This document shows positions 46,342 through 57,600 of a stretch of 64,000 bases of DNA, one piece after another. The stretch spans positions 496,001 to 560,000 of the forward strand of contig NADL03000483.1 of the NCBI GenBank assembly GCA_002205965.3. The letters run 5' to 3'. Each line of letters begins with the position of its first letter. Positions within the stretch are counted from its first letter, which is position 1. Source of the DNA: Kappaphycus alvarezii. Its lineage: Eukaryota > Rhodophyta > Florideophyceae > Gigartinales > Solieriaceae. The position numbers and the translations under genes were made by a program. The notes beneath the pieces were generated by a model. It searched no databases and was not told the origin of the DNA. It saw nothing but the letters and a program-made list of their open reading frames with translations.

Positions 46342-48198
46342 ATGGAAGGAGACACTTCTTTGAGTTTGAAGAGAGCTATTGTTAATCCGTTTTCGGTAAA
46401 GGAAATTGTACAACTCACTTCTCACAAACTTTACCCCTCCTGTTGTCGTTGTTAATCCTTTTTCTGTGCAAGAAATTGCGAGACTCATTTCTGACTCTAC
46501 CTCTTCAGGACGCAGCTTCACTCGTCCTCGACCCTGCTGCTGGGCTATCGTTCAATGTCTGAATTTTCTAGCGATGGATTTCCTGGATATGAACTTTTCC
46601 CTTCATCTCTTTCGTCGCGCTCTGATTCTGACCGTGGCTCACCTGCGCCTGATCCTCTGAGAGAAGTGGACATGGAAGAGATCTTTCCAGGTGGGCTAGA
46701 TTCTATGCTTCCCCAAACAGAGGGCGAGCACTGTTTACTAAATCCTTTTCCACAATGTGATGCAAACAATTCCAACTTTAATATGGAAGCAGAGGTGCAA
46801 GCAATTCTCTCATCTGCAGAATACCAGCCTTCAGCGAGTGGTTTAATGGAGCAGAGCAGAGAGCGAGAGACTTTATTTCCCAACAACCAAATGGCTCCGA
46901 CAGACCTTGGGAAGATCGAGTCTCCGCTCGGACGGAAATGGCCACGGATGCGGCTCCGTTAAAAAAACGTTGAAGAACGCAGCGATTTGAATCAGGGAAT
47001 CGACGAAACACTTTTGTTAGACGAAACACCCAAGGCGAGTCATGATGATGCTGTATATAACGGCTTAAACGCATTCCGAACATTGGATCTACAGGCATCT
47101 TTAGCCACAGTGCCGACGGTTCTTGCGCGAGATGAGGTACAACTTGGGATAGAGAACGGAGAGGTTGTAGACAATCCAACTTTGAACACGCCCAACCTTT
47201 ATCAAGATAGAGATGAGGAACCAGTTACAGTGAAGTTGCCTGCCGACTTTCTCACGGGCGATTGTAGCAGAGATGATGGGGACAGAGAAGCACAGGATGA
47301 GGACGGGAAGTTCAGTGGCTATCTGCTTGAAACGGTGAAGGGCTTGGTCCGTTTCACGTGCATGACGTTGCAAACGTGCAAATGGGAAGAGGTGGAATTC
47401 GTCACCACTGGGCAAAATCGTGGAGCCTGTTGATTCTATTTTCAACGAAACGATGAAAGAGTTGAAAGACGCGAGTAATACAAGGGGTAATGCCAAGAGC
47501 AAGGAAGGGCGCAAAATAGGACCAGTTTTGCAAAGTGGAAACGGGATTGACGTGGTGCATTCAAACGACGGAAAAGGGGGGGAATGCCCGACGACACACA
47601 AGGGTCCGCGGGGCGCGGGGATGCTGGGACGGAGGCGGCGAATGGACACGAGAATCGCAAGGGCAGGGAGGACGAAGGCAAAAGAAGAAGAGAACGAGAG
47701 TAGAGGATTTGGACCCGACTAAGGTGTATGTATGCCCGGTTTGGGACTGCAAAAAGAAGTTTGCCAAGAAGTACAATCTCAAGATTCATGAGCGACGACA
47801 CCGCGGAGATTTACCGTTCATTTGTCCTAAATGTTCGAAGAAGTTTATGTGGCAATCGAGCTTTGAGAGACACTTAAGGGTGCACAGTTCGCGGGAAGCT
47901 GGGCTGTGGGACGGCCGAGAAGAGGGGCGACTCGAAAGGTGGGGCGGAGGAGAAGAGAATGAGTTGGCATGAGATTGAGCCGATTTGCACTACCGTGTCT
48001 ACATTGTCGCTGCACGGTCACACGCTGACTGTGAATCATCTGGACCCTCGTTCAGCAACGCTAGCGGGATCTTTGGCAATCTTGAATGGGGTGCAGAAAG
48101 AAGAGTATGGGCGGTTGTTTGAGGAGGACGCGGAGGATGTCAATGAGTGGAGAATGAAGAAGAGGCAAAAGGTGGACAACGGTAGGTGTAGCGCATAA
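46342..48198 (+). CDS. C2H2 zinc-finger protein gene (frames interrupted)
   Basis: A probable nuclear DNA-binding protein. Two adjacent classical fingers lie at about 47733-47886: CPVWDCKKKFAKKYNLKIH with H three residues on (CX4CX12HX3H), and CPKCSKKFMWQSSFERH (CX2CX12HX3H), linked by RRHRGDLPFI. A basic KKKRTR stretch precedes them, and an acidic Ser/Asp/Glu-rich region occupies 46555-47433. After the fingers, a third frame (47959-48198) gives WHEIEPICTTVSTLSLHGHT and a C-terminal KKRQKVD, a likely nuclear signal. The candidate start is the ATG at 46342 (MEGDTSLSLKRAIVNPFSV). One in-frame stop (46960) and frame changes near 47420, at G7 (47576-47582) and near 47950 break the ORF. Small introns, base errors or decay could each explain this. 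Exon borders are not resolved. Confidence 0.6.
46378..46500 (+). repeat. 70-bp offset tandem duplication at the zinc-finger gene 5' end
   Basis: gttaatccgttttcggtaaa ggaaattgta (from 46381) and gttaatcctttttctgtgca agaaattgcg (from 46451) are 70 bp apart. They encode VNPFSVKEIVQLTS and VNPFSVQEIARLIS in different frames, because 70 is not a multiple of three. Confidence 0.7.
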
Positions 48199-49974
48199 TG
48201 TTTGATAAGGGTGAGTGAGGGCTGACAAAAAGGGTTGGCGGTTGGAGGAGGAATGCATTGAAATGCTCGTGAATTTCTTTGCGTGAATTTCTTTGCACTG
48301 ATTATTTTTCTTAGAGGCGCATCTTACTGTACTACTGTATACTGCGAGTACATTGAACCATGTACTGTACTATTTGGTCATGGACAGAAAAGTTGTTTTA
48401 TTAACATGTTAATTCTATGCTGATCTGCCTCTGCCAAAGTTAAGCCAGAAGATGGTGACAAGTTGACGCTTTGCACGTTATCATCGTAAAATCCAGGACA
48501 TCGCTCGTTAGGATTTCTCCCAGAGATACAGGGATTTGTGATCTGAGTTTGACTCCAAAGTGGAGCGAGGAAACGGGAAAGATCATTTCAACACTTCCAT
48601 CTTGCTTTTGAGCCAAAGCAAAGAGGAAGAAGGCTACAACCGTGTTTCTCGACGATATGCGAAAGCCTTCGATCCCTGGATTTCCAGCAAGAACCCTACA
48701 AAAATCCAAGCATTGCACTAATTAGTTTGGGGCAGAAGACATTTCAATTGGCCATTACAGAGTTATGCCGCGGTTTACCCTTCAGAAACATAAATGCGAT
48801 CCTACGCGTCCTGGGTTGGAGGAATGCGAGCGAGGGGAGATAGCCGCTGCACACAAGGCCACACGGAGGGTCTAGCCTTTCGGTGATTCCGATGGAGAAA
48901 AACGCACGTGGTGCACGTGGAGCAGAGTGGCAATCGCGCGGCATGAGCGCGCATCATGGGAATAGGACGGGAGAAGGGGACATCTTGAGTGCCCACTCCT
49001 CTCGTCCTATTATTGTACTGCGCACTCATGAACAAACTCCCGGCCCAGGATACTGCGTATGTGAAATGAGAGCCCACCAGATTTGCCAAGTTTGTGTCCA
49101 CCATGCCCACATCAGAGAGGTAGGTGGCAAAGTGTGGGGCCGAAGCCACATGACGGAGGACCCGGGTCAAAGAGGGACTGCGCAGGGTGACATCACGGGG
49201 GTCGGTGGTCGAGGCTGAGGGAAGAGTGCTTTGAGGGGCAACGGAGGGTGAATAAAGATGTAGGAAGGGGGGAAGGGAAGCACCGTGGATGAGAAGGGCA
49301 ATCTGCTGTGTAGTGAAGCTACTATGAGGCCCAAAAAGGTTGCAGGCCAGAACAGTCTATGTGATTGGGCCGATGGGAAGTGCCGTGGCCAGAACTGCGC
49401 TGGTGGCGCGGTATGCGCGGTTGTCCATGGTACAATTTTTATTTTGGGCTACAGGGAGTGCCGCTATCATCACACATGGGAGGTTGAGATAGCTGCCTGC
49501 CATCAGAAATTAGAGAGAAGAACAGACATAAATGGAAGGTTTATGTCTGTTTTGCAGGAATGCTGGTCCCTCAGAGCAGACAAGAGGGCAGTGGTGGACG
49601 CGACGGCGGGTATTTGTTATCAGAAAGGGAAGTGAGGGCCTGCTAAGAGACCCGATCTCAGAAACGTTCCACGCCGGCTTGTTGCAGTGCCTGAAACTGT
49701 TTGAGATGAATGGGCTTAGGACGCCGTAGGAGGTCCTCCGGTTCGTAGATAGTCAGATATTTGCGATCGGCAAGTGTCGGTACTGTGAGTGGGGCAAAAA
49801 AGAGAGCTTAAAAAGACGGGAACAGAACTCCAAGAGACTCAATGACATCAGCACTGATCTCCGCTGTCTCCTACCTTAGAAATCTTAAGCTAGGACGGAC
49901 CTTTATTCATTTTTTCTCTCTATCTTTCTTTTGCTCCTCAACGCCCTCCGAACTTAATCCACGTTGCCACCGCG
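48199..49974. other. Region without a recognised gene
   Basis: Includes a 92-codon minus ORF (48440-48718), complementary 110-120 codon ORFs at 48802-49218, and a 116-codon plus ORF at 49285-49635, all without recognised motifs. A 12-bp inverted repeat (aacagacataaa) lies at 49521-49551. The C/T-rich stretch at 49900-49970 leads into the alpha copy and may be its 5' UTR. Confidence 0.3.
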
Positions 49975-52900
49975 ATGGCGAAAACCGCCAGCGACCATGC
50001 TCGTCCGCCGTCATGTGTAGATATTACCAGGGCCCATACAGAGGCCACGAGTTCCACCGCCCCCTCCGCCGTGCGTGATCTTCGTCACTTGCAGATCGGC
50101 TCACTAGTGCAAACCTACAAATCAAATGTGGAAGTGGCCCCGGAACGCCGCAGTCGTGCCCCTGTCCCGAAAGCGGCAGCCCCACTCAACGGAATGTCAG
50201 GTTTAGCCCCCATGCTAGCCTCTATAATTTCCTTGTTAGCGTCCTCCGCAGGTTCCCCGTGTAATGGCTCCCTGCCACTGTACAAAGACGCACAAGCATG
50301 CCTGCTGCTCGCTGATGAGAATGCAGGAACCACCCTTCCAAAGCATGTTCTTCACACGGCAGGGGACTGGACAATTGTAGTGCATTACGCCGTGGATTCT
50401 CTGAACCCGCTCAAGAATCTCAAAGAGATTCCCCGGATGTACTCAAGCGTTCGTCTCTCTTCGAGCTTATTGCCTGAGCTCATCGCCAAGCTCCCGACGG
50501 TAGAATGAAAAGTTGGCACCTGCATGTCCACAGCCCGCAAGGTTACAAAACTCAAAACTTTGGCCCCCAAATTCACAACGTCAAACCGTATAGCCCTAGC
50601 GCGAGCAATTACCAGCCTCATTGATGCGGCGACCGACACCCTACCACGAGGAGATGCCTCTGTTGAGAACTTCGTTACGAAATTCTCTAAGCGGCGCTCG
50701 CAACTTGCACCACCATCACCCAAAAGCAAGGCCAATCACAAAGGACACAAGGAAAAGTCGACTCAGGTGCCGACGACACAATATTGGAACAGGATTCTCC
50801 GCCTCTACCACAACCTAACACGGCCCCACACACCCAACTCCACCGTCTAGGAAAAGCTGCAAACCTAGGGAACCCGCAAGTGCCAAGCCTCTCATGACAG
50901 GCACAACTCTCCCGCCCCCGAGAACTGCAACCCAACGTCCGCCGACAACAAGAGGGTTCCAAAAACCCAACAAGTTGCCGTCCAGCGGTCAGAGCCCGCC
51001 CAGTCTATTGGTCGTCGTGACTCCGCCACCCTGTTGGCTACAACGGAACGACGAATCGTCTCAATGCATGAGGGAAACGCAATCGACGAACGGCAAACTC
51101 ATCCCTGCTCCTACAATGCATCAGAAGTGGACTAAGGTATCTTTCGATAGTTCCTCCCTGAAGTTCTGCACCTCGTGCGCTTTCCAGAAGGATTCCGATC
51201 GAAAATCAAGAACGATACCAGCCGTCTCTCCACGATTCATTGCAAACCCCGCTGATGCCCTCACACATATTCGACCGCTTCTCGGGAATTGTATTCTCCT
51301 CGTCATATTACTCATCTCTCTTTCGAGCCGCTGCTAGAACACGGAATCCTGATGTAGTCCACTCCGTCTTCCTCCGGGCACGCCTTCTTCGCAGTACAGT
51401 CTTACGACGGTTAATGCGGGGGAATCCGGGTTACAATTCCAGACAAGGCAAAGCAAAGGACTCCGCAAACACATCCGCCACGCCTCAGCAGGCGAAGGAG
51501 AGATATTGTGGGCGACAGCAATTCAAGAACACTAGATAAAAGAAGAGCATATCTCCGGCGTCACCCCCTGATAAACAATACTATGCTTGACCCAAAATTG
51601 CGCAGAGCAGCCCAACCCGCGTGCAGATGCGTAATACGGTCGTGCAATCCGCATCCTACACCATTCACGCACTGTTGACCTACATGACCCGCAAATTATC
51701 GAGAGCCTGTGAAAGCTGCACCCAGAACAGCACGCTCCAGTGAGAGCCATAGAGGCGGGAGACCTGCCATTTCCGTTGCACATCATTAAGGAAGCGGTTC
51801 TACGCGCAGTATGACGCCTGACCTAAACTCAACAACGGGCCCCGACATAATGTCCCGCGGCTTCTGCTGCTGGTGGCAAAAACAACGGTTAGTCCTGAAG
51901 CCTGGGTTACGGTCATCTCAGTGCGAACTGCTATCGTGACGAGAGCAGCTCACAGGGACCTTCCAAATACGTCAATCCCTCTTATCTCTGCTTCGACGCT
52001 GCTGGCCATCCAGCCGCGGCTAGATAAGATCAGCCGCATTGCAATTGGGACGGCCTTGCGGCGACTGGTGACAAAGGTGCTCCTACCTCAGGCATTGGAA
52101 GACAAGAGGGAATCCTTCGCCCGCTCACATGTGGCCAACGGAGTGCACTGCGGATTAGAAAACATTGTGCACGAAGTCCGGAGACTGGTCGACAGTAAAG
52201 AGGAAGATTAGGTCTACGCGCTCGTCTCAGTGGATGCGCTTCTCGAGGCAGAGAATGATAGGCCTCCTGCTGACCAAAAAGCCGTAGGTAAATCGTTTCT
52301 GAGCATGGTGTACGTTCTCAGGATACCGTTGCTAATCTTGCCCGCGGCGTCTACACAACACATTCCAAGCCAGTACGAAACGCGACAAGAGGACCCCGCA
52401 AGCGTATTGATGTTTTCTGTTGGGAAACGGTACAACACAGCAACGCCTGTGTTGTTCCTCTTCCCAACAGAAAACTTCTCCATTGAAGGCATTGACCTTC
52501 TCGGCGGCCCGATGGGCACGTGACATTTCATGGAGACCTTTCCCAGTGAGAAAATAAACGGATGCAAAAGGAAGTTGTCGCTGAAAGACGGCATTAGGGA
52601 TGGTCGCACCCGGTTCTACCTTCACCAGGTGTGCGCTTTGGCATGCAAGCTGCAATAAGTGGAGAAGCTAACATCGCCAAGTGCGAAAAACGCCCTTGCG
52701 AAGAGATTCGATCACGACCAGATGGAATATTACTTGCGATCAAACAATGTTCAGATAACAAGCGCCGTCTGACAACTGACTCCGAAGGGTGATGCCTTGA
52801 CGAGTCTGATGCGGTTGAGCACGTTTAAAAACGTCACGCGGGCGCAAACGGGCACCTCTCGAGTTTTTTCGACGACTCCATCCGAGTTTGTCAGAAATGG

Positions 52901-53660
52901 TGGTCCCCAGATTGAGATTTCCAGCGGCCAATCTCGCTATCAAGCCCGATAATGCACTCTGCATCTGTTACGGGTATGGTGCGAGTCGCACGGCAAGTTC
53001 TTGTTGAAGGGTGGTTGGTGGGCAAGGTTTCAAAGCCCGTGCCGCCTTCGGAAACCGAAATCAGACCAAGGATCGCCGAAAATCCAACGGAAGATCGCCT
53101 AAAATCCGACGGAGGATCCTACGTCAAGCATTTATGGAAACGCCTACCGCGGCCTTCCTCACCGTACACCCGTCTGTGGTCAGCCGGAAGTACCCGTCTG
53201 TGGTCAGCCGGAAGTACTGTAAGATGTAAACGGTGATGCTACGTCGCCCCCGGGATGTAGCGATTTTGGTGACACTGAGCCGTTGCCCTGCGCGGAGTGC
53301 AATAGGCCCATGAACCAGCTAAGAGACTATGCGGTGGATCTGAATACCAAAGGTCATGGATGCACCAACCGGCACAACACAATTGTGCAAGCACTTGACC
53401 GACAACTGCTCAAGGCAGCGGGAATCGGCGTTTAATATCTGGAAAAGTACCCAATTCCAGGACTGAACATGCGACATGCGGACATCCTGATGCAGGCGAG
53501 GTCTGACTACACAAACACTTCGTCGCGACTCGCAGTGGACGATCAAACAGCGCTGTGAAATCTCGGCGTCATCAGCCACTTAACCAAGCTGTCTGGTCAA
53601 CGTGTGTGACGTCTGCGCAACACCGCGCTAGATGCAAGATTTCGCCGCCCCATCCCCTGC
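49975..53660 (+). pseudogene. Alpha-family non-LTR retrotransposon, near full length with RT core deleted (copy G)
   Basis: The longest alpha copy. From the ATG at 49975, a 290-codon ORF1-like N-terminal region (one stop at 50506) has no motif I recognise. Degraded sequence leads to TPDLNSTTGPDIMS (about 51805-51855) and an RT N-terminal block (51873-52211): RLDKISRIAIGTALRRLVTK, then HVANGVHCGLENIVHEVR, equivalent to the K-I-R-P-I-A and P-x-Q-x-G-V motifs. VYALVSVDA (motif A) follows, but motifs B and C are missing. Instead there is a hairpin at 52413-52474 and then ENFSIEGIDLLGGPMGT. The alpha order resumes with FDHDQMEYYLRSNNVQITSA (52700-52765), a CAECNRPM zinc remnant (53290-53320) and MRHADILM in place of RPAD (53465-53495). 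FVPLAFDSLG is lost. Confidence 0.75.
52413..52474. repeat. Near-perfect 28-bp inverted repeat with 6-nt loop at an RT deletion junction
   Basis: Arm 1 is 52413-52440 (starts ttttctgttgggaa), loop caacgc, arm 2 is 52447-52474 (ends ttcccaacagaaaa). Arms match at 25 of 28 positions. It stands where the RT motifs B and C should be. Confidence 0.85.
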
Positions 53661-53769
53661 GAGGCTACACGGGAATTCTCAATACCGTAGCTTCGCTAGT
53701 TGCGCTTATTGTACGGTACAGTACTGACGTTGACGATGGATTCACACTCATGTAACCTACACGGCAATC

Positions 53770-54110
53770 TGGGGTTGAAGATGCACCTGGAACGCAAGCT
53801 GTCGCGCCGCCCCCTCCACCGTCGGACACCCCGACACGTGCACCGAACTTGATCTTTCAGCAAATTGCGTTTGATTCTCTCGGGCGCCTGCCCCCCTATC
53901 GCTTTGCTTGGGGAGTTAATCCCGCGAATAGCGCGGAAGTATGGTACGACTGCAGGCGTGATGCGTCAGCGTGTGTATCAGCGCCTTTATTGCACCTTGT
54001 GGTCGTCTACTGCTATGGCTATTTGCTCGCGAACGCCACTGCATGTGGTCGAAGTGGAACATCTGATTAGTTCCAATAGTCGAATCCTGCAGTGGACACC
54101 ATAGAAACTA
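53770..54110 (+). pseudogene. Beta-family non-LTR tail
   Basis: LKMHLERKLSRRP (53775-53815), then a decayed FDSLGRLPP block (53865-53895), then LIPRIARKYGTTAGVMRQRV, YQRLYCTLWSSTAMAICSRT, PLHVVEVEHL (53910-54070). It is in the same orientation as, and directly downstream of, alpha copy G, the same arrangement as at 12.7-11.3 kb. The 3' border runs into actgtactcc at 54130. Confidence 0.6.
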
Positions 54111-54699
54111 TTTGATGTAAACTATTCACTATACTGTACTCCTTTCGTATTGTTGCATTACAGTACAAGTGCACTTCCCTCCTGCACTCACTATTGGATT
54201 CAATTTAATTTATCCACACCAGATGTGTAATGCATAGTGGTCACATCAGCCAGCTCGTAGCCGCCAGCGCAAATGGGCGACTAAGATTCTCTCGCCTGGA
54301 TCGGGACCAAGCGTCCGGCGATTCTCGCCATATCCACGTTCCGATCTCATCCGATGGCGGACCTTTGGTCCCGATTTACCAGAGGAGCCAAACGTCGGGG
54401 GCTGCATCGTTGGGTGCAGCGCGTAACAAATGTCACAATTTGTCACAGGGCCGAAACGCAATAGGTGTGGTTCCCAGATATTTGCAATCTGGATGGAGTA
54501 TATGCAGTCGTTGGAGCGGAGATGAACGCCGAGGATGCCAAACTCGCCTTCTCAAGGATTGAGGCGGTATGGTTCGAGAGGATCGAGAATGGCTGGGACG
54601 TGGGCGATGCCGATTCCTGTGGCAGTATCTCTGTGGCTTTGTGCTGCTTTGTACCTGCGGTAGACAAACGTCTCAAAAACTCTAATTCATTGCGCACCT

Positions 54700-57600
54700 T
54701 CCACCTCCTCCTTCCCCACCTCCTTCCCCGCTTGGGCTGCAGTAGTCCGCGGCCCATTTTCCCTCGGGGCGCCTAGTCTTCCGCCTCCGTCCCCCTGTTT
54801 GCACAAACCCTCGCAGTGGCGCTGCTCAGCTCCTGCCCCCAACCTTCCTAACCCCGTGGCGCCCTCCAGTGCAATCAGTTTTCGCGTAGGTGGAGATTTT
54901 ACCCCGTCAACTCCGGCACCGGCCGCCCCAAACGCCCCACCCCTTGTTTCTTCCGTTGCCGTCCCCCGTCCCATGAACCTTCTCTCTCTACCTCTTTTGA
55001 AGGCGTTCATTCTCCTTCTAGTCGAAGCGGCCATAGTCACACATCCCCCTTCACTTCATTATCCCTGGCGTGGGCCGCTGGTCTGTCATCTATGTCCAAA
55101 AGTACTTCCTCTCTCCATTCTCCATGCCCTCTCTACTGCTCCCCCTACCTCCCGCCCTCCAGTTACACAATGCTCCACATCATGCGCTCGCCGCGCACCG
55201 CTCCCTATGCTTCTTAAGGAGTCCACCGCTGCCTGCTTAACCAGACTGCGCGCCTCCAAAACCCGGCCTTCCGCTCCACGGTCCCCTCATCTTTCTCCTA
55301 TACTATGGCCCAAGTCCTCCACGCCCACGTGGACCTCCTTGCCACTCCCGCCCTACCCTCGGCTTCCCACGAGCATCCTGCTGCTCCCATCAACCACCCC
55401 ACTGCCGCAGTCTCCACCCCGCTGTCCCACCATTGCTCATGGCACTTCCACCCGCCAACCTCGGTCAACTCGTCTTCCGAAGGTTGCAAAGCACCGCTTT
55501 AAGCGAGGCACGCCCACCCGACCCGTTCTATCCCTTATTCGCACCCGTCCCCTGCCTCCTCACACCCACAGCCTCACCCCTGGACTTGAACGCCGCACCC
55601 GCAAGGAACCCCCTGTCGCCCCCACTGTCCCAAGGCCAATGGTACTGCTCTCCACCCGTCTGCCGCCCTGCACCGGACCCAGATAATGTCCACGGCCTCG
55701 ATATTGCTATGGCAGACGTCCCAAATGCCTCCTCCCAACCCAACCTCTTGCTGCCGCCCCTGCCCGGGCTGGTGATGCCACTCTAAACTCCTCTCCTTGC
55801 CTCAGCTCCGCTACAGCAAACCATCTGACGGACCTTCGTCATACTCGACGTACTCTGTATCGAGGGACTGACATCTTTCTGGACATTCCAGGACCCTTCA
55901 TGAAGTCCTTCGTGTTACTCTTCATCAGGCTCACCCGAAATGCGGCCCTAGTCATGAGCCTCACGCCGTACCTTGCGCGTTCTAATTCTTCATATGCTCC
56001 CCACTGCCGTCCTCCACTATGCCCTGTGGTCGTTGCCGGGACCAACTGGACAACATGCTGCCTTAGCTGAGAGCTTCCGCTGTGCCCAAATTAGGAACCA
56101 CTGCAGCGCTCTCAGGTCTTACGAAATGACCGAAAATTCCAAACGCGTTGAATGGCTGCATCGTCCTCCCGAACTTCCTGTCAAGACTGATGCCCACCGC
56201 TCGCGCTACAAGCGCTCCATTACACCCCTGTTCCCCGACCTTTCATCCCCGTCCCGACCCTAGTCCACCCCCCGCTTGCATCATTGAGGCTGCACGCCGC
56301 GCGGCGGGTCTCATTCGACACCACTGCAGGGCCTGACCGTACCCACTCACGCTGGTTTCACTTGCTCATTAAGATCTCTGATAGCCCCTAATCAGGTATC
56401 ACTGGGCTCTCGGCGCTCACCCTGCTTGTCAACCGCATCGCCTCTGGAGATCTCCCTGATTCGGCACTTCTTCTCATCGCTGCCGACATAGCCCTACCAC
56501 CCCAACCCCAACCGAACAAAATTCGGCCCATCGCCGGCGGCTCGGTGCTCCGTCCTATCGCCACAAAAGCTTTGCCCTCCACCGCCATCAGCGATATGCG
56601 GGACTTCCTTGCCCCTTTCCAACTGGCGAACGGCGTCAAAGCCGGAATTGATGCCATTGTCCACGATATGCGCCCCCCCCCAAAACCGTCTCCTAAGTCC
56701 CCAAAGTTGCAGCCGTTTTGGTTGATGCGCACAATGTGTTCAACGGTGTGAGCCACCAGTCTATGCTCAAACTCTTACCTGCCCGCTTCGACCCTGGCCC
56801 GCTTCATCAAATGATCTACGGCTGCTCCAAACCACTCCTGTTAGTCCCCAACTGGCAATACACCTTGATCCATAGTGCCTAGGTTACCTAACAGGGGGAT
56901 CCAGCCAGTAGGTCTCTCTTCTCTCCCTCACAATTCACCCCCGCGTCCGCCAGATCGCAGAGAGCACAGGCATCCTGTTCAATCAGTGGTTTACAGATGA
57001 CGATACCCTCTTGGGGTACTCCATAGTCTTCGAACTGTGCCTCAGTTGATCAAGGATCGCGGCCCTGCAGTTGGTCTGCTCCTCAACTTGCACGACATGC
57101 GTATTCACTTGCCTTCCATCTCCTCTCAAGCTCGCTCCTCCTTCCTTCGTGAAACCCCTCGACAAATGCACCGACAATGGCTCTCAACTTCTTTAAGTCC
57201 CGCTCGGTGATCAGCATTTCACCGCTACCTTCCAGCAATCAAAACCCGTGTCTTGTCGAGGCACCCGCCGCCTGCTGCACAGCGCCCGCGACTCTCGCGC
57301 ACGCTTCCATATCCATCGGCTGTGCGCCTCCGCCTGCCTCATGGCCCACGCACTCTTGAGACATTTAACACTCTCATCCCGCTGCCCGTCAATTTGACGA
57401 CCTCCACAGGACCTTTTAGTAGCCCTTGTAATCGTTATTCTCACGGACCAGGCCCGGGTTCATGCTTGCCTCCCAGTCTGTCTGGCCGGTCAAGGATTCT
57501 CCACTATTCAATCCTCCTTCCATGCTACCGTCGCCGCCACTTCCATCAACGCGCTCCACGTCCATTCACGCACTACTTCATACTTCACTCCTTGCATTTC

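Noticed and set aside
47101..47801. Minus-strand ORFs across the zinc-finger gene
   Set aside because: They are antisense to the finger-encoding frame and have no motif of their own.
54799..55686. 295-codon ORF as a host gene
   Set aside because: Pro/Ser/Leu-rich low complexity, open in several frames because of C-rich sequence, and it lies in the 5' part of a retroelement.
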